This document shows positions 38,249 to 51,459 of a stretch of 64,000 nucleotides of DNA, one piece after another; positions within the stretch are counted from its first letter, which is position 1; the number at the start of each line of letters is the position of its first letter. The DNA comes from Histomonas meleagridis. Its lineage: Eukaryota > Parabasalia > Tritrichomonadida > Dientamoebidae. The stretch is taken from NCBI GenBank assembly GCA_020186115.1, contig WSYJ01000139.1, positions 62,001 through 126,000 of the forward strand, written 5' to 3'. Made by a program: the position numbers and the translations under genes. The notes under the pieces are model-generated. The model ran no database searches. It saw nothing but the letters and a program-made list of their open reading frames with translations, and was not told the DNA's origin.

Positions 38249-40327
38249 ATGGCAAGTAAAATCAGTGCTTTCTTCATCATTTCCTTGATTATAGCTATTG
38301 CAACCTATGCATTTTTGAATAGCAATAGCATCTATATTCCTAAAGAAATCCTGACTTTCCAAATTAGAAATAAAAGAATCCATTCCACTAAAACTATTAG
38401 TGGCGACTTTAAACCATTTGCAGATGTAGCGATTCCACAAGATGGGGAACCACCTTCGCCAACATTTAAATATTATCAATATTTACCAAATAATTCATAT
38501 AAGTGCATAGATAGGAAACCATTTCGTCATCTTTTTGCCCGTATTTTTAGAAAGGACATTACAAAGGAAGAACTCTCTAATCCACAAATTCTTTTGGTAG
38601 GTCGTAACACAGCTTTAGGTACAGCTATAAGAGAAATATTCGACCAAAAAGGAATTTCATATTTGGGTTTAAAAGGAATCAATCATTTAGACTTTTCTTC
38701 TGAAGATTCGTATAAAATTTTAGATTTAATTAACATAACATCTGTTATTATTGCATATCAACCACCACTTATTCGTCATACATATTCTGATGGTTCTCTT
38801 TATATGAAACATATGATCAATAATTATACTAAAGGCTTAATATCATATTTAAATCAAAAAAATATAAGTTATGTGTTTTGTCCTACACAACCAATATTTA
38901 AAGAAACTATTGATATTGTTAAAAGTTATAAAGGAAATATAATCGAAATGCCGTTTTTGATTGATTCTAAAGGTTTTAAAGACTTAGAGAATCCAATAAT
39001 GAGAGCAATTAGAGAATGTAATGAAGTTGGATATAGTAACATTGATTATTCGCCGTATACTAAATATCAAAGTATTACATCTAATGAAGCAGCCGAATAT
39101 ATACTTCGATATCTTCATGAGAATCATACTAATGAACATATATTAATAAAAGGGAATTCGCAATTAAATATCGAAGAATCAGTAAATTTAGCGTTAAAAT
39201 CATTTGGACTCGATAATTGTAAAGTTAACTTTAGGAAATATTCACATGACTTAAGCACAACAATTAATAATGAATATGATAAAATCCAAATCATTGGAAA
39301 TGAAAATGCAAATATTGAAACAATGATCAAAAATGAATATACAAACAATAAAGATATTATAATGGATCAAATAGAGAAACATAAAAATAATACTTATATA
39401 TCATTCACGTTCGCAGGTCGTAATGATGGATATTCTAAAGATTTCACATTTAGAATACAAACATTTCTTGATACTATAAGTTATTGTATCCAAATGGTAC
39501 CACTTGTCCAAATCGAAATTGTATTAATTGATTATGCAACTCCACGTGGTAATAAGTTATTACATGAAATATTAAATATAACGCCATATCTTCATAACAA
39601 AATCCGATTTGTTATAGTGCCACCAGAAACGCATGAAATGTTAGAGAAGAAATATAATCGGAAATATGCGTTCTTCGAGGTAATCTCCAAGAATATGGGC
39701 ATACGAAGATGTAAAGGTAAATTTGTGTTAGCAACAAACTCTGATATCTTATATTCGACTGAATTATTTGAAGAATTTGCTGCGCACCAATTTAATCCAT
39801 ATATAATATATCGAGCTAATCGATGGAATATGTTGGAAGATACGTTTTCGAAAAGTTTTAAGTCTGTTGATGAATTAATACATAGTATATCAGATACTTG
39901 GCAAATATTAAAATTAGATATGGAGTTTGCGAGTCAAATATATACAAATAGATTTGCTATAGTCGATTCGTTTGACGCATTCGCAGCTAAACATGGCCCA
40001 CGTTCACCTGGAGACTTCCAGTTAATATCAAGGCGTTATTGGGATGCATTAAAAGGCTTCAATGAGATCCCTTGTAACCCGGAAGTCGATAGTGTATTCC
40101 TAGCAAAGCCTATGAAAATGATACAAGGCTTTATGAGGATGTATACCTTCCCAGGACTCGTGCACTTGTATCATGAACGAATAAACTTAAGGAGAGTCCC
40201 ATACTATGGAAGAATTTCCGCTCAGAGAAGCTATTCCTGTATAGGAAGATGTCCAACTTGTAGACCGTACTTGGACACTGAGAATTGGGGGTATCCAAAT
40301 GAAACTTTTCAAGTAGTATTAAAATGA
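38249..40327 (+). CDS. type II membrane protein combining an SDR/RmlD-like region with a GT-A-like glycosyltransferase region
   Basis: Start taken at the ATG at 38249 (MASKISAFF), 692 residues; upstream codons reach only a TTG. A signal-anchor helix (about 6-26) implies a Golgi/ER lumenal catalytic part. Residues about 105-310 look like a nucleotide-sugar SDR (NPQILLVGRNTALGTAIREIF, then GLKGINHLDF), as in RmlD/epimerase folds, though the usual Y-x-x-x-K is not obvious. Residues about 385-640 resemble GT-A glycosyltransferases: YISFTFAGRNDGYSKDFTFR, then NMGIRRCKGKFVLATNSDILYS, where N-S-D is DxD-like, and a later DFQLISRRYWDALKGFNE acceptor-side motif. A possible bifunctional sugar-modifying enzyme; substrate unknown. 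Confidence 0.7.
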   Translation: MASKISAFFIISLIIAIATYAFLNSNSIYIPKEILTFQIRNKRIHSTKTISGDFKPFADVAIPQDGEPPSPTFKYYQYLPNNSYKCIDRKPFRHLFARIFRKDITKEELSNPQILLVGRNTALGTAIREIFDQKGISYLGLKGINHLDFSSEDSYKILDLINITSVIIAYQPPLIRHTYSDGSLYMKHMINNYTKGLISYLNQKNISYVFCPTQPIFKETIDIVKSYKGNIIEMPFLIDSKGFKDLENPIMRAIRECNEVGYSNIDYSPYTKYQSITSNEAAEYILRYLHENHTNEHILIKGNSQLNIEESVNLALKSFGLDNCKVNFRKYSHDLSTTINNEYDKIQIIGNENANIETMIKNEYTNNKDIIMDQIEKHKNNTYISFTFAGRNDGYSKDFTFRIQTFLDTISYCIQMVPLVQIEIVLIDYATPRGNKLLHEILNITPYLHNKIRFVIVPPETHEMLEKKYNRKYAFFEVISKNMGIRRCKGKFVLATNSDILYSTELFEEFAAHQFNPYIIYRANRWNMLEDTFSKSFKSVDELIHSISDTWQILKLDMEFASQIYTNRFAIVDSFDAFAAKHGPRSPGDFQLISRRYWDALKGFNEIPCNPEVDSVFLAKPMKMIQGFMRMYTFPGLVHLYHERINLRRVPYYGRISAQRSYSCIGRCPTCRPYLDTENWGYPNETFQVVLK

Positions 40328-42782
<2,455 letters not shown>

Positions 42783-43039
42783 TTTTTATTTTTTGAAACA
42801 TAGCATAAGCAAAAATTACTATAAAGGTAAAAATCAAAAATATGTTAACATGTATTACTATCCAATTCAAAATCAAATTAATAAGTATTCGTTTATTTAT
42901 TCATCTGAAAATAATCATTTAAAGGAATGGAGAGAACGTTTATTCTGTTTTACAACTTTACATATTTTTCAATCAGTTTTTGGTCGGAACTTTGTTGTAT
43001 TAAGGACCCCCTCTTAAGGGGTAGCAAACCTAGTCAATC

Positions 43040-43693
43040 ATTTTATCATGGGATCGGCCTCGGCCGCATGACTTAGGCATACAATTCTAAGATGAGTGAT
43101 CTCATAGAATATTTTGAATGAACAAAATGGGAAGTTACCATCAATTTTCCCTTTTTATGAATCACTACATTTGGTTTTACCCCAGCAGCATCTACTGCTA
43201 GAACGATTTTGACATTCTTAAAATCATTGTGAATAAAATATTCGAATAACTTTTAAATACTTTGTAAAGAACCATTAAATAGATCCATAGATAAACCTAT
43301 ACGACAAAAATTCTTCTTTTGTCCATCTTTTAACTGTTTTGTAACTTGGAAATCCCATTTTTTCGACAAAAAATCCCCACATTGATTTGCCGATCATTGA
43401 CATTTATATGTAGTAGCTTTACATTGATTTGTCATATCTTTTCGAAGACAATAACAAAACATGTTGGTTCATAAAACGATAATTTTCCAACGATTTAATT
43501 ACATTATTATTATTGTCCTCTTTGTTATTTGAATTTGATTTTTGCTGAAGTTCATCTTTATAACTTTTTTCAATTGCTCATTTTTCTTTTGCAGAATCGA
43601 AATCTTTGCTTTTAGATTGGCCTCAATTGAATTACAGACTGGTGAATTCCTGTTTTGGAATCCTCTTGTACACGGAGGCGAAAAATTACTCAT
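43040..43693 (-). pseudogene. broken copy of a high-copy trichomonad gene family (transposon-like)
   Basis: An ATG at 43693 opens a 64-codon frame ending in a coiled coil (ILQKKNEQLKKVIKMNF). Downstream, in changing frames, come GFPSYKTVKRWTKEEF and KNVKIVLAVDAAGVKPNVVIHKKGKL. The VLAVDA-x-x-x-KP-x-V segment is, from memory, a hallmark of a family present in very many copies in trichomonad genomes, whose function is unclear. Several stops make it a pseudogene. The upstream end (near 43020) has an unusual hairpin CCCCTCTTAAGGGG. Confidence 0.5.
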
Positions 43694-44208
43694 AAATGAA
43701 ATAACGGGTTAAGATTTTGACGACGAAATTTACCTCAAAATGCAACAAAGTAACGTGTTTTCAACAATCTTTCAAATATAAATACCTCAAAACGTTATGT
43801 GGAAAATCCTTAGATATTATGAATTTTTTATAGATAAATATCATATTATAAAGTATTATTCTAAATTTATAAATAGATTTTCAAGACCATTTTTTTTGTC
43901 CCATGTTCTGATGTTACAAATTGGCCATATATATAAATTTACAAACTCCGATTTATATAGTTAGCTATAAATGAATTTACAGGGCGCCCCTTATAACAAT
44001 TTATGGCAAATTATTGTCAAAATAAGTCAAATCGTTTTGCATCTTGATCGGTTTTGACTGAAAAAATAAACATTTCACTTATGATTTCATAATTTTTGCT
44101 TGTTGGTACTCACCATCTGATTTCAGAAGTTTTTTAAAAAACAAAAAACACAAAACTAAAAATGATTTACTTTAGAACACACTATATTTTATTATATATT
44201 TATCTTAA
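43694..44208. other. intergenic, no gene seen
   Basis: AT-rich; includes the 3' flank of the BspA-like gene and a short GGGCGCCC palindrome near 43983. Confidence 0.45.
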
Positions 44209-46083
44209 TCACATTTGCACAATGAATTTGTCTTCTTTGAAGTCATCTGCAAATGGGTCTTCTTCAATATTTGATATAGATATTCCTGTTGTGAATGTGT
44301 TTGTTGTTTGGTTATTATCATTTTGTTGTTCTGAAATTTCATTTTCAACAATTTCTTCTTTTTTATTTTTAATTCGGATCAATAATATAATTAGTAATGA
44401 AATTATAATAATAACAACAACAATAACACAAACAATTATTATGATAATTGCAATTTTGTTGTCATTTGTTTGAAATTCGTTGTTATAAATAAATGTAAAG
44501 AAGTTCGAATAATAAATATAATATGTCGAATAAATAATAACTGTGTAATCATAATAAATAAATTCTGTTTCGATGTAAATATACGACGAATTAATTGTAA
44601 ATAGTGAAAGTGATTTCGTTTGCATTTCATAATAAGTAAACGAATGTGTAATAGATAATGTGACCGTTAATAAATATGAAAAAGATTTCGTTAAATCATT
44701 TTGAAATGATTCAGTAAATGTATTCGATTTTGAATATGTATTATTACTACTGAATGAATGCGGCGCTGAAAATGCATTTGAATCAGAATATGTATTACTT
44801 CGACTGAATGTGTGTGATGAAGAAAATGAAATTGTTGCAATCGGGCTGCAGTTTCCTTCTGCGTTGTCTTTGTCAACATCGAAATTTCCAAATTTACTTC
44901 CTACATATGTTGGATATGTGATAACACTTGTTGTAACATTATAAAATGCATTATCTCCAATTTCTGGTTCTGTATCTCCATAATAATAAATGCATTCAAG
45001 ATTATAACAATTCCCAAATGCTGATTCTCCAATTTCTCTTATTCCAAACCCAAGTGTTAATATTCTTAAATTAGAACATAATGAAAATGCTGAACCACCA
45101 ATTGAAGTGACTGAATTTGGAATTGTAATGCTTTTGATGGATGAACACAATGAAAATGATCCACCACCAATTGTTGTAACATTTCCGCCAAATATAATCG
45201 TTTCTAAATTAGAACATGACGAAAACACAGAACCACCAATATCTGATATAGAATTACCAAAATTAACTGAAATAACTAATGGCCATCCTGAAAATGAACC
45301 ACTCGGAATGTAATAAATTCCTTCACTAATGTTTATAAATTTCGTGATGTCTTTATATTGACCAATTTGTTCAAAATCATTTAAATTTGTTATTATTAAT
45401 GTTGAGTTATTATCATATAATATTTGAAAGGAATTTATGAAAAATATAACAAAAATTAAAATATTTTTTTGTTTTTTCTTTTCGCATGTTTTCAATTCGT
45501 AATTGGTCAACAAAAATTTCTGAAGAAAAAGTGGTTTTTTCTGAAAAATATTGACATAAACCACTAATAACATTGAAAAAACGGCGGTTAAACGAGTAAA
45601 AGCATTGAATTTAAGTGGTCGGTCTTTTTTATCGTTTTGCATCAATGAAAAACAAAGAAATTTACTCTGGGTCAAAGATAGATTCTCATAACATCTTTTC
45701 ATGGTTTGCATTGATGTATTACCTTCAGTCAGCATACTGGCTATAAAGGATTTATTTTGGGTAATTGTAAAATATGATTCTGATAATTTTAATTTGTCAT
45801 TAAATATTTGAAGCACAACTAATGTATTCTCTGTAACAGTCAAGAAATCTGGAAATAAACTGGTTTTAAAGAAAATAGAATTCTTGTTAAATATATCAAA
45901 ATTCTGGTGATGAATTTCAACGAATGGATCTTCTGCACTGCGCCCATGCGCAAGTCCTTCTTTGCAAAGGATCTTTTTCATATTTGATATTTTTATAGTC
46001 CTAAGGAATGGGCTTTCTGGTATAATACTGTTACTAAATTGCTTTGTAATGGACGAAACGAGCAGCAAATGAAGAATTCTCAT
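44209..46083 (-). CDS. BspA-like (TpLRR) transmembrane surface protein with DPF tail
   Basis: 624 residues. Residues 1-160 form an N-terminal extension of unknown fold. Two hydrophobic segments (166-181 and 207-222) flank a basic loop (TCEKKKQKN); the second looks like an ancestral signal peptide. Residues about 245-400 are TpLRR/LRR_5 repeats (SCSNLETIIFGGNVTTIGGG, 23-residue periodicity). Residues about 418-460 are a Ser/Thr stalk of FSxSNTY-type units, followed by an aromatic EFIYYDYTVIIYSTYY segment. A C-terminal membrane helix (544-569) leads to a cytosolic tail ending ISNIEEDPFADDFKED. BspA-like proteins are adhesin-type surface proteins. DPF motifs can bind AP appendages, suggesting endocytic cycling, an inference. 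Its LRR core is nearly identical to that of the gene at 48610. Confidence 0.88.
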   Translation of the reverse strand: MRILHLLLVSSITKQFSNSIIPESPFLRTIKISNMKKILCKEGLAHGRSAEDPFVEIHHQNFDIFNKNSIFFKTSLFPDFLTVTENTLVVLQIFNDKLKLSESYFTITQNKSFIASMLTEGNTSMQTMKRCYENLSLTQSKFLCFSLMQNDKKDRPLKFNAFTRLTAVFSMLLVVYVNIFQKKPLFLQKFLLTNYELKTCEKKKQKNILIFVIFFINSFQILYDNNSTLIITNLNDFEQIGQYKDITKFINISEGIYYIPSGSFSGWPLVISVNFGNSISDIGGSVFSSCSNLETIIFGGNVTTIGGGSFSLCSSIKSITIPNSVTSIGGSAFSLCSNLRILTLGFGIREIGESAFGNCYNLECIYYYGDTEPEIGDNAFYNVTTSVITYPTYVGSKFGNFDVDKDNAEGNCSPIATISFSSSHTFSRSNTYSDSNAFSAPHSFSSNNTYSKSNTFTESFQNDLTKSFSYLLTVTLSITHSFTYYEMQTKSLSLFTINSSYIYIETEFIYYDYTVIIYSTYYIYYSNFFTFIYNNEFQTNDNKIAIIIIIVCVIVVVIIIISLLIILLIRIKNKKEEIVENEISEQQNDNNQTTNTFTTGISISNIEEDPFADDFKEDKFIVQM

Positions 46084-46690
46084 GATTCAAGACCTGATAT
46101 AGTCGAAGGCCTTAACCAAATACACATCGGCTAATATAAAAAGTTAAAAACCATACCGTTAACATATAAGAAATTTGTTGTTGTTTTTTTTTGAGGTTTT
46201 TCAATTTAACCTGAAATTTTATTTCAATATTTAAAGGCGCCTACAAAAGGTGGCGCTTTAAATGATTATAAAGTCACTTTTAAATAATATAATGAATGCA
46301 CGCGATAAAACTGAGTCTGGTGGTCGTAATGATACATCTTTGTTGGTGGTAAACATGTTATAAGTTATTAAATTTCATTAATTTCAAGAAATATGAATTT
46401 TTAATGACATATTAAACATTTCCTTCAAGATTTATCATATTTTTAAATGAAATATATGAATGTATGTGTGTAAGTACTAAGGTCCATATCTAAATACTTC
46501 TAAATTAATTGGAATTATATTTCATTGACTTTGTAAAGTTATTCTCGTTTACTTTTGATGGAATTTCATAAATTTCGAAATATATTTTTGAATAACCAAA
46601 AATTCGTCTAATTCTTTAATAATGCTTTTAATATAATAATGTGAAGAATGTCAATTAATATTATAGAAAACAAAGAGAAGAAAAAATACT
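46084..46690. other. intergenic, no gene seen
   Basis: Upstream region of the BspA-like gene. Contains ACCGTTAAC near 46160 (Myb-type core) and AT-rich sequence; no ORF of note. Confidence 0.5.
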
Positions 46691-46699
46691 TCAGCTCAT

Positions 46700-47880
46700 A
46701 AAAAGTATTAAATTTTGTGACTGTGTGTGGTTGTGTAAATGAATTAGAAATTGAAAATGTATTCGATTTTGTAAATGAATGTGTTGAAATTGGTGAACAC
46801 GCACCACAGCATATTCATTATTCACTGGAAATGTCCAAATATTGTTGAATATGTAATAACTGATGACAATATACGGTTCTGAATTGCCAAAATAATAAAA
46901 GGTTACGTCATTCGGTGTCGCTGGCTTCTTTTAGTTATGTTCCAAGTGTTAATATCGTTAAATTATAACAATTAGAAAACGCTGAATCTCAATGTTTTGA
47001 ACAGAATTCGGAAGTGTAGCATTTATTAGTGATGGACAAAATGAAAATGCTGAATTACGAATTGTTGTAACATTTCCTCCAAAATATGAGCATGATAAAA
47101 ATACTGAATTTCCGATATGATTTACAGTGTTACAAAAATGAATATATGTAACTGATTTTGCAAATGAATTCATATGAATTACCTATTAAAAGTGTAAAAT
47201 TACAATCATCGAAAAAATATTTGAAAAGAATTCATGAAAAATAGAGCAACAGCAAAAGCATTTTTGGCTTTGTTTCCTTTGATTTTCAACCTAAGCCCTG
47301 AACTAAAATCGATTTTTTTCCGAAGAAACTATTTGATATAAACCGCTGTTAGATAATTGTAAACAATTGAATTTGGAAGATTCAAAAATATTTTTGCACC
47401 AATGAAGAAAATAAAAACTCCCAATGTAATTATAATATTTATCCAAGGTTTGTAGAGGAAGGTTACGTTCATCAAATGTAATGATTTTTAAATGATTTTT
47501 TTTGTTTTATGTTAGATCTGATTCTAAAAAGTTTTTGTTTAAATACTAAAACATGGTTCGATGGAATCGTACATATATTGTCGGAGATGGGTTTTAGATT
47601 TAAATTGTAATTAGTGACATCTGTAGAAATAATGCATAAAAATGAATAAAAATTATTGTTAATTATATCAAAAAATGGAACCTGATCATTGCGTAGATGG
47701 TAAATGCCTCTTTATTTCTGTCCTTTATATATAAAAATTTTGTGTATTTGAAAAATGAATCTCGAAGCTTCATTTGAGTTCTGAATAATTTCAAGATGTA
47801 CAAAATGAGCAGGAATTGAGTAGCTTTCATGTTTCAATTTGAAATATAGCTGAAGACCTTAGTCACATTGGTTAATACAA
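46700..47880 (-). pseudogene. degenerate third BspA-like gene
   Basis: On the minus strand, remnants follow the layout of the intact neighbours: an N-terminal extension (about 47880-47350, disrupted), a second hydrophobic segment (an AVALFFMNSFQIFF-like stretch near 47250) with the same basic lead-in, then TpLRR fragments (NHIGNSVFLSCSYFGGNVTTIRNSAFS) at 47173-46958. Short stalk-like pieces with SFTKSN-type units appear near 46790-46740. Many stops and frame changes. It lies between the two intact copies, forming a tandem array of three. Confidence 0.7.
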
Positions 47881-48609
47881 AACTTGAAAATCTCACATTT
47901 AAATGATAAAAAGTTTGTTACTTTCTTGAAATTTTTCTATTTGCCTATAAATCTTTCGCTTAATGTTTGAAAACAACAATGATAACAAGGGAACAACAAG
48001 GTGATAACCGCACTTTTATATAATATTATGAATATACTTTGTGTTCGCATGCAAACATTGCAATGAAGAAACTTTTTTGTTTATGAATTTATTTAGAAAC
48101 TGGATGAGTTTTGCGCGTTGTTCTATATCGCTTCGAAATATAATTCTTCATCTTGATTATATCAAATAAATGAGGAATCTACTTGCTTGTATATTAAACT
48201 CAAAAATGTAAACATTTATGCAAAAAGAAAACATTAAATATTTGTGCAAAATTAATCATATGTGTTTCAAGTTGAAATTTCAACAAGCATCTAAAAATAT
48301 TATCAGCAAATCATAATATTAATATTTATAATTATTGTTATATTTAAAAAATTGATAATTAAATAATAACCAATGATACAAAAAGAGTACCAAAATTTGA
48401 ATTTCTATTACAAACTATAAATCATTTAGTCAATGAAAAGTGTCTGCTTTAATATAATCACATTTTTTACCTCAAAACAATATTATTATATATAAACAAA
48501 TTGTTAATCGATTAACATTTCAAATATTATCATTTCTCATTACGAATCATTTCATAGTTTTTAAATATATTAATTATCAAATAAAAAATATATTTTATTT
48601 TACATCAAA
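47881..48609. other. intergenic, no gene seen
   Basis: About 730 bp of AT-rich sequence between the degenerate and intact BspA-like genes; no supported feature. Confidence 0.5.
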
Positions 48610-50292
48610 TTATAGCCAATTGTCTTCATCTTCTTGAACAATATCTTCAACTAAAGTATTCACTTCCTCCATTTGTTTTGTACTTGATGTAGTTGTATCC
48701 TTAAATTGTAATTTCGATGTCGATTTTACTTTTTTGTTATTACTTTTTATTAAGAATATAACAATTCCAACAATTATTAACACAAATGCAATTGATCCGC
48801 AAACAATTCCAATCAATTCATTAGTTGTAAGTCCATTTGTTTGTAAAATGTTCGTGTGAAACATTGTAATGAAATTTGAATAATAATTATAATATGTCGA
48901 ATACATAATAACTGTGTAATCATAATAAATAAATTCTGTTTCAACATAAGAAAATGTTGAATTAATTATGGATAATGAAAGTGATCTTGTTTGCGTTTCA
49001 GAATAAGTAAATGAATTTGTAATTGTCAATGTATATGTTAATGTATATGAAAATGAAAATGTTAAATCACTTTGATATGATCCAGTGAATGTATCACTTC
49101 GACTGAATGTATGTGATGAAGAAAATGAAATTGTTGCAATCGGGCTGCAGTTTCCTTCTGCGTTGTCTTTGTCAACATCGAAATTTCCAAATTTACTTCC
49201 TACATATGTTGGATATGTGATAACACTTGTTGTAACATTATAAAATGCATTATCTCCAATTTCTGGTTCTGAATATCCATAATAATAAATGCATTCAAGA
49301 TTATAACAATTCCCAAATGCTGATTCTCCAATTTCTCTTATTCCAAACCCAAGTGTTAATATTCTTAAATTAGAACATAATGAAAATGCTCCACCACCAA
49401 TTGAAGTGACTGAATTTGGAATTGTAATGCTTTTGATGGATGAACACAATGAAAATGATCCACCACCAATTGTTGTAACATTTCCGCCAAATATAATCGT
49501 TTCTAAATTAGAACATGACGAAAACACAGAACCACCAATATCTGATATAGAATTACCAAAATTAACTGAAATAACTAATGGCCATCCTGAAAATGAACCA
49601 CTCGGAATGTAATAAATTCCTTCACTAATGTTTATAAATTTCGTGATGTCTTTATATTGACCAATTTGTTCAAAATCATTTAAATTTGTTATTATTAATG
49701 TTGAGTTATTATCATATAATATTTGAAAGGAATTTATGAAAAATATAACAAAAATTAAAATATTTTTATGTTTTTTCTTTTCGCATGTTTTCAGTTTGTT
49801 CATTAAAAGTTTAATTTCAAAAAATAATAAAAATCCCAAAATAAAAATGTTATACATCAGAACTTGAATAACTTTAATGAATTTGAACATTTTCTTTATG
49901 AAAATATTATTCATTGAAAATGCTAAGTGTTCTTTTAATGTAAAATGATTAAGTACTAAAGAAAAGAATTTGAAATAATGTTTAACATATGAAATTGGTA
50001 ATTCTAATAAAGGGAAATGCCAATGATATTTTTCTGCACTGATGTTAAATGTATAGGTTTCATTATCTTTTAGAATAATAAAATTTGTTACTTTAATGGA
50101 TACATTCGCTTTTTCATGGGATGAGGATGTAAAGTATATGTCCTCTTTGGATTTCGAAGTAAGGCAAGTGTAATGTTTGAAAGTTTGAGAAATAGATAAT
50201 TGATCATCAAAAATCTTTAAACCTGAATTTTGTGGAGAGATTTGTAACGAGCAAAAGAAATGCATGGGGAAAGCCAAGAAGAAATAACACAT
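48610..50292 (-). CDS. BspA-like (TpLRR) transmembrane surface protein with EDxDxWL tail
   Basis: 560 residues. The N-terminus looks like a signal peptide (MCYFFLAFPMHFFCSL), followed by an extension unlike that of the 44209 protein in sequence. Two hydrophobic segments (about 142-163 and 177-192) again flank KLKTCEKKKHKN. The TpLRR core (about 215-375) is almost residue-for-residue the same as in the 44209 protein. A shorter Ser/Thr stalk and the aromatic EFIYYDYTVIMYS segment lead to a membrane helix (about 490-515). The tail differs completely, ending VQEDEDNWL, the same type as the DUF5057-like relic at 51460. A surface adhesin-type protein by family. Confidence 0.88.
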   Translation of the reverse strand: MCYFFLAFPMHFFCSLQISPQNSGLKIFDDQLSISQTFKHYTCLTSKSKEDIYFTSSSHEKANVSIKVTNFIILKDNETYTFNISAEKYHWHFPLLELPISYVKHYFKFFSLVLNHFTLKEHLAFSMNNIFIKKMFKFIKVIQVLMYNIFILGFLLFFEIKLLMNKLKTCEKKKHKNILIFVIFFINSFQILYDNNSTLIITNLNDFEQIGQYKDITKFINISEGIYYIPSGSFSGWPLVISVNFGNSISDIGGSVFSSCSNLETIIFGGNVTTIGGGSFSLCSSIKSITIPNSVTSIGGGAFSLCSNLRILTLGFGIREIGESAFGNCYNLECIYYYGYSEPEIGDNAFYNVTTSVITYPTYVGSKFGNFDVDKDNAEGNCSPIATISFSSSHTFSRSDTFTGSYQSDLTFSFSYTLTYTLTITNSFTYSETQTRSLSLSIINSTFSYVETEFIYYDYTVIMYSTYYNYYSNFITMFHTNILQTNGLTTNELIGIVCGSIAFVLIIVGIVIFLIKSNNKKVKSTSKLQFKDTTTSSTKQMEEVNTLVEDIVQEDEDNWL

Positions 50293-51459
50293 TCGTAAGA
50301 AAACTTGAGAAACTTATTGATAAATCAGTCAAAAACGATACAGAGAGCTTCAACCGCTTCGCTTTTTAGTTATTTCATTGGTTAAACTTTTGCTGATGCA
50401 TGTTTTATAGTTTTTGCGATCGGAAGATGTTCACAAAGCTGAAACTCAATATTTTCTTATAAAAAGTGACAGAAGGTTCCATAATTAAATTGTATGAAAA
50501 TACTGTTAAAAAAAGAAGACATCGTCCGCAACCAAGAAAACACGATGAATAAAAACATACAAAAAGTTTATTTCAATACAATTAACAGATCACAGTGAAT
50601 TTTGAATGCAGCATTTCTCCAAACAACGGTTTGATTTTAAACCTGTTGAAAAATCGATCTTAACCAATATTGATCGTTCGAAACCATAGCACTTTTGAAA
50701 AAGTGTAAAATGATTTCAAAAAATTTGGCATTTCTTATTTCCTTTGAATTATTCGTCAATGATTCGCCTCAGGCGAGAAATTGAGAGAAACCATCAAAAA
50801 ACATGATTGTACAGTTATTGAATAATTGGACTTCGAACTGAAATTTTTTCTGTAAAGTAAAGAAAATTGGGTTTTATTCACCAAAAAAACCAAATAAGAA
50901 ATTTCAGTTTAAACTCACACGCTACGGTCAACTTCCTAAAATTCCAATGCCCCTTGAAAATCCAGAAGAAAATTGTGTCAGCACAAGAATATGCACAGAA
51001 AACAAAAAAACATTAAATATTTTGTGTTATGTAGCAGTTGCAACCATTTTGATAATACCCTTTAGGGATAAATTTCATTTTGAATTAGTTCGTTCTTAAC
51101 ACAGCAAATTTACATTGTGTTTTTTTATATAAAAATATATTAAACATATTAAACATTGAAGAACAAATAATTTTATTTTGAAATAGAATTGTAACCTTGT
51201 TATTATTTTGGCATTTTTACGAAGTCACTCGAAATCTTCAACTGTAGGTAACTATCATATTCAAAATTACTTACATTTTTTACTCAGACATTGATATAAA
51301 ATGAAATTTAAAATCATGATTCCATGGAACATTAATTATGTAATTGTGTTCGAACAAATGCTGTTCTAAACTTCTTATAGATGGATAAAGTTTTAGAACA
51401 ACGAATAATTTTGAAAATTTAATATTAGGAATAAACGCTATCTATACTTTATTCAAACA
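50293..51459. other. intergenic with one small hydrophobic ORF
   Basis: About 1.15 kb. Apart from the small ORF at 50947 there is no supported feature. An AACGATA site lies near 50335, upstream of the BspA-like gene, and AACCGC near 50350. Confidence 0.45.
50947..51099 (+). CDS. possible 50-residue fragment with one membrane helix
   Basis: From ATG 50947 the frame gives a short polar head (MPLENPEENC), a basic stretch (NKKTLN) and a hydrophobic helix (ILCYVAVATILIIPF). It resembles the start of a type II membrane protein cut off after the anchor. The frame is also open upstream. Probably a gene fragment. Confidence 0.25.
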   Translation: MPLENPEENCVSTRICTENKKTLNILCYVAVATILIIPFRDKFHFELVRS

